35,764 bases of DNA from Spirochaetota bacterium (GCA_016285185.1 JAEEQG010000168.1:1-35764), one strand, 5' to 3'. Positions 17,414 to 26,910 are shown, counted from the stretch's first letter. Notes: a model not told the origin generated them from the letters alone. Translations and numbers: made by a program.

Positions 17414-17460
17414 CTTATTCCATATTACGCTAAGCGACTAATACAAAAGGATGTTTTTTT

Positions 17461-18978
17461 ATGAAATCTAACGTACAGAAAACTGATACAAAAAGTAACA
17501 AAAAATCTCTTGGTATTACCATAGGATCAATAATCATATTAATTTTATCTGCAGTAGTTTTTATTTTTATTCCTACGATGGTCAGAGGGGCTGCCGGAAA
17601 AGAACTTCCACCGATGGGCTATTATAAGAACAAGCCTATTGAATATAAGCAGGGAACAATTTTTACAGCAATGATGAACAACCGTCTCCAGAACGAATCC
17701 GAGCTGACCGATTCCACATATTTTGGATGTCTGCAGGGAGCTTTTTCGGATACAGTTGTCAGAATGGCCATTGAAGATGAAGTTAAAAAAAGCGGATACG
17801 TTGTTCCTGATTCAGCAATTGACAGAATAATGATCCGTTATTTTTCAGATGAAAACGGCAATTACTCTCCAAAACTTTACAACGAAACAAATGACAGTAC
17901 AAAAGTTTCAATGAGAAAAGAACTGCATGATGAGTTGTTTGTCGGCCAGTATCTGACAGACTTTTTCGGTGATACTTCCAACTATTACACATACGGCTCT
18001 CAGAATATGCTTTTTGGCATTAAGAGCCCTTCTGCCGAAGCAGATTTCATTTATGCGATGAATTCTCCTGTAAAGACATTTGACGTTGTTTCTTTTGCAC
18101 TTTCAGGCTACCCGCAGGAAGAAGTAATCGCATACGGCAAAAAAAATCAGGAAATGTTCAAATCCTATGATCTTTCAGTTATAACAGTTGCTTCTGAGTC
18201 AGAAGCCAATAAGGTATTAAAGAGAATCAACAACAATGAAATCACTTTTGATGATGCCGTAACAGAATATTCAAACAGCAATTACGGTTCCGGAAAGTTT
18301 GCAAACAACTTCGTATATCAGATGAAGGCATTGTTTGTTTCTGATGATGATTTTAATTCCGTTGCAAACCTTAAAAACGACGAAATCAGTAATCCTATAA
18401 AAACTTCAACAACATATTCAATTTTCAGATGTGACGGTGCAGCAAAAGAAGCTGATTTTAACGATGCCCAGGTTCTTGGTAAAATTGCATATTATATCTC
18501 GACAAACGAAAGATTTGTAATAGAAGATTATTTTATGGCAAAAGCCCGCGAATTTGCTTCTGCCGCCGCTGTAGAAGGATTTGATACAGCCTGTGCAGAA
18601 TATGGACTTACCAAATATACGACAGATCCATTTGCAATCAACTACGGTTCAAATCCGCTCCTGACCAATGCTCCTGAAAATATTCCTGCACTTATAGGTG
18701 TTAATAACAGCGAAAACTTTCTTAAGACCGCATTCGCGCTCAAAGAAAACGAAATCTCAGCTCCTGTAGTATTGAATGACAACATTGTAGTAGCAAAACT
18801 TGTTTCTTCAAAAACCGAAGAAAACGATATCAGGGATCTCTTCAAGATGTATTTCAGTGGCTATGCAAGTTCATTTGACCAGTCTTCATTACGGACAATG
18901 TTTGTACAGTCTGATGATGTAAAAGATAACACCATGACCGTATTCCTTCAGAATATGATGTCAAACAACAATAACTAA
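17461..18978 (+). CDS. Membrane-anchored SurA/PpiD-like foldase with degenerate parvulin part
   Basis: 505 residues. A single N-terminal membrane helix (about 17-40) is preceded by a Lys-rich cytoplasmic tail, as in PpiD. It is followed by a helical SurA_N-type region (about 65-200) and a parvulin-like segment (about 215-320; SEANKVLKRINNNEITFDDAVTEYS matches the SurA/PpiD rotamase entry), then a further helical part with an ALKENEISAPV motif typical of these chaperones. The rotamase core looks degenerate, so chaperone activity is more likely than isomerase activity. Its place in the periplasm suits outer-membrane or lipoprotein folding. Own promoter; the following gene begins within 15 bases. 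Confidence 0.75.
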   Translation: MKSNVQKTDTKSNKKSLGITIGSIIILILSAVVFIFIPTMVRGAAGKELPPMGYYKNKPIEYKQGTIFTAMMNNRLQNESELTDSTYFGCLQGAFSDTVVRMAIEDEVKKSGYVVPDSAIDRIMIRYFSDENGNYSPKLYNETNDSTKVSMRKELHDELFVGQYLTDFFGDTSNYYTYGSQNMLFGIKSPSAEADFIYAMNSPVKTFDVVSFALSGYPQEEVIAYGKKNQEMFKSYDLSVITVASESEANKVLKRINNNEITFDDAVTEYSNSNYGSGKFANNFVYQMKALFVSDDDFNSVANLKNDEISNPIKTSTTYSIFRCDGAAKEADFNDAQVLGKIAYYISTNERFVIEDYFMAKAREFASAAAVEGFDTACAEYGLTKYTTDPFAINYGSNPLLTNAPENIPALIGVNNSENFLKTAFALKENEISAPVVLNDNIVVAKLVSSKTEENDIRDLFKMYFSGYASSFDQSSLRTMFVQSDDVKDNTMTVFLQNMMSNNNN

Positions 18979-18990
18979 CAGTTGACAACT

Positions 18991-20625
18991 ATGGATACAG
19001 ATGAAAAACCTTGCCTGGTTCCTGCCGGACAGGGTTTTTCTGTTTTATACAAAAACAGGTATTTTTATTCACGTTATTCGCCGGAATCCGCCTCCGAACG
19101 TGCTGTTGAAGCTCTGGCCATAAGACCGCAGTCTCTTGTCCTGGTTTTTTCACCCTTGCTTTGCTACGGTCTTGAAAGTCTGTTCAAAAAAGTCCCCGGT
19201 GATTCCTTTGTACTTTTTATAGAAAAAGAAGCCGCCTTAAAAGAAATGACCTTGGAACACCTTAAGCCGTTCCTTGACGCTCATACTAATTCTCATTTTA
19301 TTGCGCCCGAAACTGTTCAGGATGTGGCTGCCCTTTTTGATGAAGAAAACGGAACTTTGGACCTTGCCTTGCTCAGACGCACTGTTGCAGTTGAGTTGTC
19401 ACAGGCTTGCAGACTCAATGAGGATTTTTACGGCAGAATAACCAAAATAATAGACACCGGCATAAACCAGTTTTGGCGCAACCGGATTACACTTATAAAA
19501 CTCGGCAGACTGTATGCCAAAAATCTTTTGCGCAACATGGGACAAATTCCGTCTTCACACATACTTGTTCCAAACTCACAGGAAAGTCCGTTTTTAATAT
19601 GCGGGGCGGGACCTTCGCTTGATTCGCAGATTCAGTTTATAAAACAAATGCAGAAAAAGCTTTTTATAATCGCGGTGGACTCGGCACTTGTTCCGCTCAT
19701 AAAAAACGGAATAAGACCGGATGCAGTCCTTGCCGTGGAATGTCAGCTTGCAAACGAAAAAGCTTTTATCGGTGCTGTAAAAAGCGGAATTCCGCTTATA
19801 GCGGATCTCACGTCACGGCCGCAAATCCTTAAACTGACAGACGGCCCGGTCTGCTTTTTTGTCTCCGAGTACCAAAAAACAGTCTTCCTAAAACGGGTGT
19901 ATTCTGCAGCAAAAAATGTTCCTGTTTTTGAACCGCTCGGTTCTGTAGGTCTTTCGGCACTGGAAGCCGCATTGTTCCTGCGGAAAACAGAAGACACTCC
20001 TGTGCTGTTCTGCGGCCTGGATTTTAGCTTTGTGCCCTGCAAGACACACTGCCGCGAATCTCCCTCACATGCACAGATTCTTGCATCTCACAACAGACTC
20101 AAACCGCTTTTAAATCCGAATTCTTCTTTTCGCGCCGATACCGTGAGCGTTATAGGCAAAAACGATACAGTCTGTCTGACACAGCCCTCTCTGCTCGGTT
20201 ACGGAAAAAACTTTCAGGCGCACTATGCGGGCAAAAAAAACGTCTTTGACCTTTCTGCTTTTGGAATCGATACCGGCTGCCGCAAACTGTCACAAACTGA
20301 CGCTGAACTTTTGCTCTCGGCTTTTGGTGACAAAAATGAGAGTTTTTTGCAGCAACTGCCTGTGAATACTGATACCCAAGCTGTCGCTGAGTTTTATAAA
20401 ACTGAAAAGCATATGCTTTTGCAATTGCGTACCATGCTTATCAACGGCGGTGACGAAAAACAGATACTGGAAATTGCGGCAAAATGCGAATACCTGTATC
20501 TGCATTTTCCTGACGGGTATAAAAAACCTACAACTGATTTGAGTTTTCTAAAAAGAATCCGCAGCGAAACGGATTTTTTCCTCAAAGACATTGAGTACGG
20601 AGAAAAAATCTGTAAAAACCGTTAA
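18991..20625 (+). CDS. DUF115/Maf-like protein (MptE-like Rossmann domain)
   Basis: Start taken at ATG 18991 (an in-frame TTG at 18982 is possible); 544 residues. The central part (about 200-370) has FLICGAGPSLDSQ, IIAVDSALVPLIKNGIRPDAV and FCGLDFSFV, the hallmarks of the DUF115 family, which includes motility accessory factors (Maf) acting in flagellin glycosylation and archaeal MptE pterin kinases. In a motile spirochaete a Maf-like role in flagellar or surface glycosylation is plausible; that is inference. It follows the foldase gene by 12 bases and its stop overlaps the stop of the convergent gene at 20622. Confidence 0.75.
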   Translation: MDTDEKPCLVPAGQGFSVLYKNRYFYSRYSPESASERAVEALAIRPQSLVLVFSPLLCYGLESLFKKVPGDSFVLFIEKEAALKEMTLEHLKPFLDAHTNSHFIAPETVQDVAALFDEENGTLDLALLRRTVAVELSQACRLNEDFYGRITKIIDTGINQFWRNRITLIKLGRLYAKNLLRNMGQIPSSHILVPNSQESPFLICGAGPSLDSQIQFIKQMQKKLFIIAVDSALVPLIKNGIRPDAVLAVECQLANEKAFIGAVKSGIPLIADLTSRPQILKLTDGPVCFFVSEYQKTVFLKRVYSAAKNVPVFEPLGSVGLSALEAALFLRKTEDTPVLFCGLDFSFVPCKTHCRESPSHAQILASHNRLKPLLNPNSSFRADTVSVIGKNDTVCLTQPSLLGYGKNFQAHYAGKKNVFDLSAFGIDTGCRKLSQTDAELLLSAFGDKNESFLQQLPVNTDTQAVAEFYKTEKHMLLQLRTMLINGGDEKQILEIAAKCEYLYLHFPDGYKKPTTDLSFLKRIRSETDFFLKDIEYGEKICKNR

Positions 20626-21851
20626 AGATTATCCTTTATATAAGAAATAATTGTCGGTGTAAGCTGTTTTATTGTTTCTTCCGAAACTTCCCTTGCTATC
20701 TGCCTTATAAGGTTTTCAGTTATGGAAACCGCGTTTTTTTCTTCATTATAAATGCGTGTTGCGGACGCCAATAAACCCTTGCGTGTTTCAGCAGAAAGAG
20801 CCGTTACTTCGGGCTTTGGTTCCTGCACAGGTGTGGCTTCTGTCGCGGGAGCATCGGTTTGCGCAGATTCTTCCGGCGGGTCAAGCTGGTCGCCGCTTTC
20901 TTCAAGCTGTTCCAGTTCTTCTGCATCGTCAAGCTCATCAAGCCCTGTAAAAAGCGCATCGTCTTCCCAAATGCCTTCTTCGGTAACTTCTTCTGTTCCC
21001 AGAGCACCGATATCAGGCAGGTGACCAAAATCATTCTCATCAATCAGAGTATCAGTTTCTTTTTGAGCTTCTCGTTCCAATTCCGCAATTCCTTCTGAAC
21101 CAATGTCGGGAAGATTTGTAAAATCTTCTTCGCTCAGTCCGCATTCGTCAATGTCTTCAAGTTCGATTTCTGTCATTTTTAACAAGGTATCGAGCTCGTC
21201 TTTGCCTGCTCCGCAATGCTTGTTTTCTGCTGATTCAATAAGTCTCTGCAATCTTCCCGCATCTTTGGAATACGAAAAACCTGCCGTGAACATAATTACA
21301 AGCAAAAGTGCATAAGCAGTAAGCAGCCCTGTAAGTATCAGCGGGTTGCCTATCAGCATTATAATCTGGGCGGTGATAAAAAGATCCGCATACCAGTCAA
21401 GAACAAACAGCCCTGCAGTACAGACAACCGAAGCCGCCAGCATAAGGCGGAAAATGCGTTTGTCCACAAAAGGCGACAGCGGCTTCATTTCCTTAAAGAA
21501 ACGTGCAAACGGCATCTGTCTTAGCGTCATATAAAACAGACGAAAGTTTGCTAAACGTGAAAATCTTAAGACCCTGAGGAACGGCAGCGGTAAAAACAAC
21601 GGCAAAAAGCAGAGCACATCCACCACCATTTTTACGGACAAAGCATATTCTTTAAGAGGCAGAACAAAAAGCCTGAAAACAAAAATGATAATAAAAAAAC
21701 AGTCCAGACACAAAAGCGGAATATACACATATTCTTTTAGCGGAGTGTACAAAAAGGCGAGTCCTGCAAGTGTCAGAACAATAAAAAACGGATTAAGTCT
21801 TTCCAGAATCGAAAGAATTGCTGCAAAAACTTTTTTTATATTTGTTTTCAT
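20622..21851 (-). CDS. Membrane protein with voltage-sensor-like helices and acidic cytoplasmic tail
   Basis: Start taken at ATG 21849-21851 because it has AGAGGA nine bases ahead and its own promoter; the frame stays open further upstream but that part is the antisense of the lipoprotein gene. 409 residues. Helices at about 22-37, 43-66, 73-92, 134-152, 156-165 and 172-193. The segment FLRVLRFSRLANFR carries Arg 93, 96 and 99 at three-residue spacing like the S4 of voltage-sensor domains, with Asp 78 in the preceding helix. No TVGYG pore motif follows. The tail (about 200-409) is strongly acidic, with two LPDIG repeats (about 247 and 278), and ends in an amphipathic helix. Convergent with the DUF115 gene; the stops overlap. 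Confidence 0.7.
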   Translation of the reverse strand: MKTNIKKVFAAILSILERLNPFFIVLTLAGLAFLYTPLKEYVYIPLLCLDCFFIIIFVFRLFVLPLKEYALSVKMVVDVLCFLPLFLPLPFLRVLRFSRLANFRLFYMTLRQMPFARFFKEMKPLSPFVDKRIFRLMLAASVVCTAGLFVLDWYADLFITAQIIMLIGNPLILTGLLTAYALLLVIMFTAGFSYSKDAGRLQRLIESAENKHCGAGKDELDTLLKMTEIELEDIDECGLSEEDFTNLPDIGSEGIAELEREAQKETDTLIDENDFGHLPDIGALGTEEVTEEGIWEDDALFTGLDELDDAEELEQLEESGDQLDPPEESAQTDAPATEATPVQEPKPEVTALSAETRKGLLASATRIYNEEKNAVSITENLIRQIAREVSEETIKQLTPTIISYIKDNL

Positions 21852-21871
21852 AAAAAATCCTCTGCACTTAG

Positions 21872-21900
21872 ATAATACTCGGAATACGTTTTTTTTGCAA
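21872..21900 (-). promoter_or_regulatory. Promoter of the S4-like membrane protein gene
   Basis: On the minus strand TTGCAA (21900-21895), 17-base spacer, TATTAT (21877-21872); transcription would start near 21865, about 14 bases before the ATG. Confidence 0.65.
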
Positions 21901-21927
21901 CTTTTCTTTTTTTCGTCGCTGCGGCCC

Positions 21928-21959
21928 GTTCCTCTCAAATCTGAGAGCAGGTTCGCATA
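21928..21959. repeat. Outlying partial copy of the island repeat module
   Basis: The stretch CCGTTCCTCTCAAATCTGAG and the following AGAGCAGGTT resemble segments at 29586-29613 and 30631-30656 in the island. It contains a small palindrome (TCTCAAATCTGAGA) and lies between the divergent promoters of the S4-like gene and the giant lipoprotein gene. Confidence 0.5.
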
Positions 21960-21976
21960 CTGACCATATTTTTTTG

Positions 21977-22005
21977 TTGTGAAACTGCCGATATTGAAAT
22001 ATAAT
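21977..22005 (+). promoter_or_regulatory. Promoter of the giant lipoprotein gene
   Basis: TTGTGA at 21977-21982, 17-base spacer, TATAAT at 22000-22005. Start of transcription about 22012. This places the upstream in-frame GTG at 21979 inside the -35 element and supports GTG 22039, which has GGAGAG five bases ahead, as the real start. Confidence 0.7.
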
Positions 22006-22038
22006 TTAAAAATCACTGTCACCGTTTGGAGAGTTTTG

Positions 22039-25000
22039 GTGAAAAAAGTATTTGCAGTTACAAAAGTAGCAGCATTATTAACAGTATTTTTATTTTTCAC
22101 ACTTTTATTTACTACCTGCGGTGGTGGTGCGGCCGGAGGCGCAGGCGGCGCAAGCATACCTGCTGATGAATACACCACACACAACCCCAGCGGCTGGGGT
22201 GGAGGCGGTTCATCAGGCGGCGGAGGAGGCTCCGGCGGAGGCGTAAACATGACCGGCGGCACGCCGCTTGTTGTTGAACGCTACGAAGACCCCGTAACCG
22301 GAACCTTTGCCGGTTCCCAGCTGAACGACCTCATAGCCGCAATCCAGAACAATTCATCCCGTTCCAACAGCGTTTTTAACGTTCCATTTTATGTAGTGGG
22401 CGATCCCGTAGTGCGTCAGGCCCGCGTAACAAAAGGCGCAAACAAAGTAGAAAAGTTTGAACACCAGTACAAAGCAACCTGCAATGTAACATCTCCATCA
22501 GGTACAACAAACAGCAGTGTATTTTATTATTACGTGAATGACGGAATAAATCTCGCCAGCGTGACAACAAGCGAAATGACCGGCTGGCAGTGCCAGGAAG
22601 ACGGCTCCGTACACAGCGGCAGCCACATTACAAATATCACAGGTGACGTTACGCTCGTGCCCGTTTATGTAAGCGGCGCGGGACCGGTAAATGCAGGTGT
22701 AATAAAGACCGACCTTTTCACTGGTACGATACCTGCCAGTGATGGAAGCCCTGTAGATTATTCGGCAAGTTATACAGGCGGTAATTGCTACATCACAATT
22801 CCGCCGCTTCCTGCTGGAACAGTATTATATACAGATAACGGAAACGATGTTACAGTCAGCAGTTACAGAGTAAATGTCACAATTGACGGTAATACATTGT
22901 CTCTTCCGTTTGTTCCAAGCAGTACAGAATCCAGAGTGATAGAAAACATACCGCAGGGTGCATCATTTACAGCGACTGCGATTATTGCCGTATCAGGCGG
23001 CAACGGTTACACGGAACTCTTAACTGAGACCGCTTCTTCAACCGTACAGGCAGGCGGTAATATTACCCTGTACACCAAGTATCCGTACACATGCGGAATT
23101 GCTAACGCATTCTCACAAGCGACAATTAACGGTTCAACTACAGGATACTACTCGAATAACGGTAACCCGACTACCATTAATGTAACCCCGTCTGCATCAT
23201 ATACATCCGGCGGACAAACCTGGTACTTTGCGGGCTGGGCAACATCTCCAACAGCTACCAATCCGGATATTGTAGGTAACATCATACCTGCCAACGGTAC
23301 ATATCACGGTGCGCTTAATCTTTATGCGGTTTACAGCTCATGCTCAGTAAGTATTGCTTCATCGGATTCCACAGGTACTAATGTTATCGCGGAAAACAGC
23401 ATGGTATCTTCTCTTACTTTGAATGCAGAACCGGCTGGAGACTTCCAGACAACGCCGACTTACAGCTGGAACATAGAAAGCCCGTCCAGCAATCCACCTG
23501 TTTCGCTATCATCAGTCAGCGGCCCAAGCATAACAGTTACACCTTTCACGGGCAGAACAGGTACAGCCACAATCAAAGTAACCGCCTCAGACGGAGTACA
23601 TACGGCAAGTTCAACAATCAACGTTACCGTAGCAGGACTCTCATTGAATATAACAGGTCCGATAGTACTCGCAAAGGGCGGTACTGCAAACATACAAGCA
23701 GAGGTTATAGGTGGGTATAGCGGTGGAATAGACTATTCCTGGAATCCTCCTTCAAATACATTATTCAGCTATAGTGCTATAAGCGGCTCAAGTAATACTA
23801 TAACAGCGAACGCAGGCGGCAAAACAACCATTACCGTAGGAGCTGAAATAACAGACAATGGCCTCAACCTGATGCTTTCAAAGACCATAGACGTTTACGT
23901 ACTCGACCTGCAGCTTACAGGCAGCGGCTTAACCCAAGCCGGTAACGGCTATGGTCTCATGACAACAATGTACAACACCGCCGGAACCGCAATTACCGCT
24001 TCTCTTGACGGACCGAATATGCCGCCTACAGAATTCACCTGGACACTCGGTACAGGTTCATCCACATATTTAGATCTGCTTGGCAGCGCAAACGACTCAC
24101 GCAATATAAAACCAAAGGCGGATGGAGCAGGCACAGTTACCGTAAGCACAAGCTATGGCGGTGTAACCGTATCCAAAACAATAAATGTTGTTGTACTGGG
24201 ACTCTCTCTGGCGGAAGATCTGATATATATCGAGAAGAACAATAATTTTGAAATAACCGCATCCGTACCGAATTATGGCACTGGCGTAACCTATGACTGG
24301 AATTTTCTCATTAGTTCATTTCAAGAGATTTCAACTACTTCTTCTCCGTCTAATAACAGTTTGAGCAAAGAGCTAAAAGCGCTTGCAAGCGGTAAATCTA
24401 CAATAATCGTAACAGCGACAATCGATGCTACAGGTACGCAGCTTCCGCCAAAGTCCATAGACGTTTATGTAGTCGACATGCAGCTTTTATGCGACAGCTT
24501 TAGCCCGTCCAACAGCTATAACATCGCGATGACATCGTCCGCAACAGACTTTAGCACAGTTACCGCATCTCTTGCAGGCACAGGAATGCCGAGCACAACG
24601 TTCAGCTGGGCACCCGGTACAGGTTCATCAACTTATCTGGAACTGGACGGAACTACCGGCACAACATGCACTATAACACCAAAAGCGGCAGGAACAGGTA
24701 CCGTTATCGTAAGTACAACCTGTGGCACTGTGACAGTTTCCAAAACAATTAATGTCAGCGTTGCAGGAATCTCACTGCCTGCAAGTCCGATAGTACTCAC
24801 AAAGGGCGGTTCGGCACAAAATATAACCCCAGAATTAACAGGATACAGTGGTCCCGTAAGCTGGGGCTGGACTGATCCTGACAGCTCTATAGCAACACTT
24901 TCAGATTCAGGGGGTACCAAAACTATAACTCCTGTGGCGGGCGGTAAAACAACACTCACAGTTAGTACAAATGTCAACGGCCGGTCACTTTCAAAGACCA

Positions 25001-26514
25001 TAGACATATATGTTCTCGACCTGCAGCTTTCAGGTGGTACCGACGGTGGACTCATAGCACTGGGCGGCGGCAACTATAACCTTGTTATGCCGGCAGGAAG
25101 CAGCAATGTTCCGCTCACTGCAGAACTTGCCAATATTTCATCTTCGGAAGTAACGTTCGAGTGGGATACAATAAGCAATGCCACAATTGACGGTATGGGC
25201 GGTTCACGGACAATTACGCCGTCTTCAGTAGGTCAAAGTACTTTCAATATAAGGGCAAAAATAACCGGTACAAACCAAACCGTAACAGCCACCGTTGCTC
25301 TCAAAGTAGTATCGCTCACAATATCCTGCGATGATATAATTGATTACTACACTAATCCTGTTAAGAATATAACAATCAGTGCAACGGGCGGAATAGACCT
25401 GAGTTACCTAACGAATATAGATGTTACATCTAATAACACCAGCAGAGCTACCGTGGCAGGAACCGCAACCGCCGGTACCTACACACTGACCGCACTACAA
25501 GGCGGTACTGTTACTATTACGGCATCCGCAACCGTAAATGAAACCAGCATAAATTTAGCAGTTCAAAAGACTATCACCATACTGCGACCCCAAATCTATC
25601 AGGGTGGAAGTGAACTGCCAAACAACAATATTACACTAACCTATGGCACTCCAATGAACATAAACGCAGTACTCGAAGGCGAACTTACAGCCACTTCATG
25701 GGAATGGACTGCAAACCCGGATACACCTGCGGGAAATGTTACATTCAGCAGTGTAAACACAGCAAGTACCGAAATTACCGGATCTGCAGTCGGAAAGGTG
25801 AACGTCAAAGCGAATGCAACCTATGGAGGTCAGCAATACAGCAGAACCATACAAATCGAAGTACAACTTACCTCTGCCGGACTGGGTGACTGTCTGAACA
25901 GTTTGAGTAATGCTGGTAACACTGGAGACAGGGAGCATCCGATTCAACTACCTGCAATACAAGGCCTGACCACAGACAACTGGACGAATATCCAGACAGC
26001 TTTACAGGCACATCAAAACGTATACGTAGACCTCTCGGCAACACAGCTGCCGAACGGTATCACGAATATGTCGGGCGGTTTCGGGGACTGCACGAATCTT
26101 GTAAAAGCTCCCCAGCTACCAGCCAGCGTAGAAGATTTGAGTGGCTGCTTTACTGGATGTAGCAACCTTACCACACCGCCGGATTTGTCCGCATGTACGA
26201 ATCTTGAAGATATGAGTGGGTGTTTTGGTTTATGCGCGTCTCTTACTTCAGCAGTCATACCTGCAAGTGTTAAGGATTTTTCTAACTGTTTCTATTTATG
26301 TATTCATCTTCATACCGTTACAATTAATGCATCAGTTACATCTGCTCCAAATCCTGTTGATTTTTTATATTATAGTTTTGAAGATGTATCCAACATAGAC
26401 AAGATAAAGGTTCCTGATGCAGCGACTCGAGAAGTCTTGTATCTTCATGGTGGTCTATCCTATGAACTGCGCAGTAAAGTTTACATCCCCGGTGAGGCCG
26501 GGTACGATGATTAA
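22039..26514 (+). CDS. Giant surface lipoprotein with tandem Ig-like domains and BspA-like end
   Basis: 1491 residues from GTG 22039 (good Shine-Dalgarno GGAGAG). Lipoprotein signal with Cys at about residue 27 (LLFTTCGGG), then a Gly/Ser-rich tether. InlB/Listeria-Bacteroides-type repeats follow (about 22440-22670 and 23100-23335; WYFAGWATSPTA..LYAVYS). From about 23340 to 25880 comes a row of Ig-like (Big_2-type) domains. Between 23630 and 25320 they alternate as two types: one opening with PIVLxKGG and closing KTIDVYVLDLQL, the other with TFSWxxGTGSSTYLxL and VSKTINV. The C-terminus (about 26040-26340) has four BspA/DUF285-like leucine-rich repeats with FxxCxxL. Likely an adhesin or surface-display protein. 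Internal tandem repeats make it prone to recombination. Confidence 0.85.
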   Translation: MKKVFAVTKVAALLTVFLFFTLLFTTCGGGAAGGAGGASIPADEYTTHNPSGWGGGGSSGGGGGSGGGVNMTGGTPLVVERYEDPVTGTFAGSQLNDLIAAIQNNSSRSNSVFNVPFYVVGDPVVRQARVTKGANKVEKFEHQYKATCNVTSPSGTTNSSVFYYYVNDGINLASVTTSEMTGWQCQEDGSVHSGSHITNITGDVTLVPVYVSGAGPVNAGVIKTDLFTGTIPASDGSPVDYSASYTGGNCYITIPPLPAGTVLYTDNGNDVTVSSYRVNVTIDGNTLSLPFVPSSTESRVIENIPQGASFTATAIIAVSGGNGYTELLTETASSTVQAGGNITLYTKYPYTCGIANAFSQATINGSTTGYYSNNGNPTTINVTPSASYTSGGQTWYFAGWATSPTATNPDIVGNIIPANGTYHGALNLYAVYSSCSVSIASSDSTGTNVIAENSMVSSLTLNAEPAGDFQTTPTYSWNIESPSSNPPVSLSSVSGPSITVTPFTGRTGTATIKVTASDGVHTASSTINVTVAGLSLNITGPIVLAKGGTANIQAEVIGGYSGGIDYSWNPPSNTLFSYSAISGSSNTITANAGGKTTITVGAEITDNGLNLMLSKTIDVYVLDLQLTGSGLTQAGNGYGLMTTMYNTAGTAITASLDGPNMPPTEFTWTLGTGSSTYLDLLGSANDSRNIKPKADGAGTVTVSTSYGGVTVSKTINVVVLGLSLAEDLIYIEKNNNFEITASVPNYGTGVTYDWNFLISSFQEISTTSSPSNNSLSKELKALASGKSTIIVTATIDATGTQLPPKSIDVYVVDMQLLCDSFSPSNSYNIAMTSSATDFSTVTASLAGTGMPSTTFSWAPGTGSSTYLELDGTTGTTCTITPKAAGTGTVIVSTTCGTVTVSKTINVSVAGISLPASPIVLTKGGSAQNITPELTGYSGPVSWGWTDPDSSIATLSDSGGTKTITPVAGGKTTLTVSTNVNGRSLSKTIDIYVLDLQLSGGTDGGLIALGGGNYNLVMPAGSSNVPLTAELANISSSEVTFEWDTISNATIDGMGGSRTITPSSVGQSTFNIRAKITGTNQTVTATVALKVVSLTISCDDIIDYYTNPVKNITISATGGIDLSYLTNIDVTSNNTSRATVAGTATAGTYTLTALQGGTVTITASATVNETSINLAVQKTITILRPQIYQGGSELPNNNITLTYGTPMNINAVLEGELTATSWEWTANPDTPAGNVTFSSVNTASTEITGSAVGKVNVKANATYGGQQYSRTIQIEVQLTSAGLGDCLNSLSNAGNTGDREHPIQLPAIQGLTTDNWTNIQTALQAHQNVYVDLSATQLPNGITNMSGGFGDCTNLVKAPQLPASVEDLSGCFTGCSNLTTPPDLSACTNLEDMSGCFGLCASLTSAVIPASVKDFSNCFYLCIHLHTVTINASVTSAPNPVDFLYYSFEDVSNIDKIKVPDAATREVLYLHGGLSYELRSKVYIPGEAGYDD

Positions 26515-26515
26515 C

Positions 26516-26589
26516 GGGTTCGCTTGAAGCATAATCGGATAATATGCTACATACTTGAGCGAACCCTGCGAGTTTGCTTCGCAAACTCG
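26516..26589. repeat. Composite hairpin element, copy 1 (A arm + B arm)
   Basis: Hairpin A: GGGTTCGCT (26516-26524) pairs with AGCGAACCC (26558-26566). Two bases (TG) later hairpin B: CGAGTTTGC-TTC-GCAAACTCG (26569-26589). The same A-TG-B order recurs at 26745-26828 and 31412-31505 with different but compensating arm bases. Starts two bases after the stop of the giant lipoprotein gene. Confidence 0.85.
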
Positions 26590-26638
26590 ATTAAGCATTG
26601 GTAGAGGACTATTTCATAGTCCATCATCCCCAACGAGA
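26583..26638. repeat. 56-bp exact direct repeat, left copy
   Basis: Identical to 26822-26877 (offset 239). Contains the small hairpin GGACTAT-TTC-ATAGTCC (26606-26622) and the conserved CCCCAACGAGA. Confidence 0.9.
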
Positions 26639-26742
26639 TTTGTCCTAACGGACAAATCTCGCGGGTTTACTCTCTAAAAATGTTTCATGAGCATAAACTG
26701 ATACATTGTTTTAGCGAGATTTACCCGTCAGGGTAAATCTCG
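26634..26742. repeat. Two further B-type hairpins
   Basis: CGAGATTTGTCC-TAAC-GGACAAATCTCG (26634-26661) and CGAGATTTACCC-GTCA-GGGTAAATCTCG (26715-26742), both perfect 12-bp stems with four-base loops. The outer CGAGATTT is constant and the inner bases differ in a compensated way. A related copy is at 29494-29521. Confidence 0.9.
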
Positions 26743-26744
26743 AA

Positions 26745-26828
26745 GGGGCGCTCAAGAATGTTACAAATTCACATGTTTGTATCAAGCGCCCCCCGAGCCC
26801 TGCGAGTTTTGCCGTCCGGCAAAACTCG
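26745..26828. repeat. Composite hairpin element, copy 2 (A arm + B arm)
   Basis: Hairpin A: GGGGCGCT (26745-26752) with AGCGCCCC (26785-26792). CCGAGCCCTG leads into hairpin B: CGAGTTTTGCC-GTCC-GGCAAAACTCG (26803-26828). Confidence 0.85.
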
Positions 26829-26877
26829 ATTAAGCATTGGTAGAGGACTATTTCATAGTCCATCATCCCCAACGAGA
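26822..26877. repeat. 56-bp exact direct repeat, right copy
   Basis: Exact second copy of 26583-26638. It is followed by TTTCGGGCTCGCTTGAA (26879-26895), the left arm of an A hairpin whose right arm is missing; the same words occur at 30471-30487. The element abuts the stop of the Rpn gene. Confidence 0.9.
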
Positions 26878-26910
26878 ATTTCGGGCTCGCTTGAAAATTT
26901 TAAGTACTAC

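Noticed and set aside
21979-22038. GTG at 21979 as start of the giant lipoprotein
   Set aside because: It lies in the -35 element; GTG 22039 has a Shine-Dalgarno and begins a proper lipoprotein signal.
21852-22262. 137-residue N-terminal extension of the minus-strand S4-like protein
   Set aside because: Proline-rich and antisense to the Gly-rich start of the giant lipoprotein; promoter and ribosome site at 21851-21900 point to the inner ATG.
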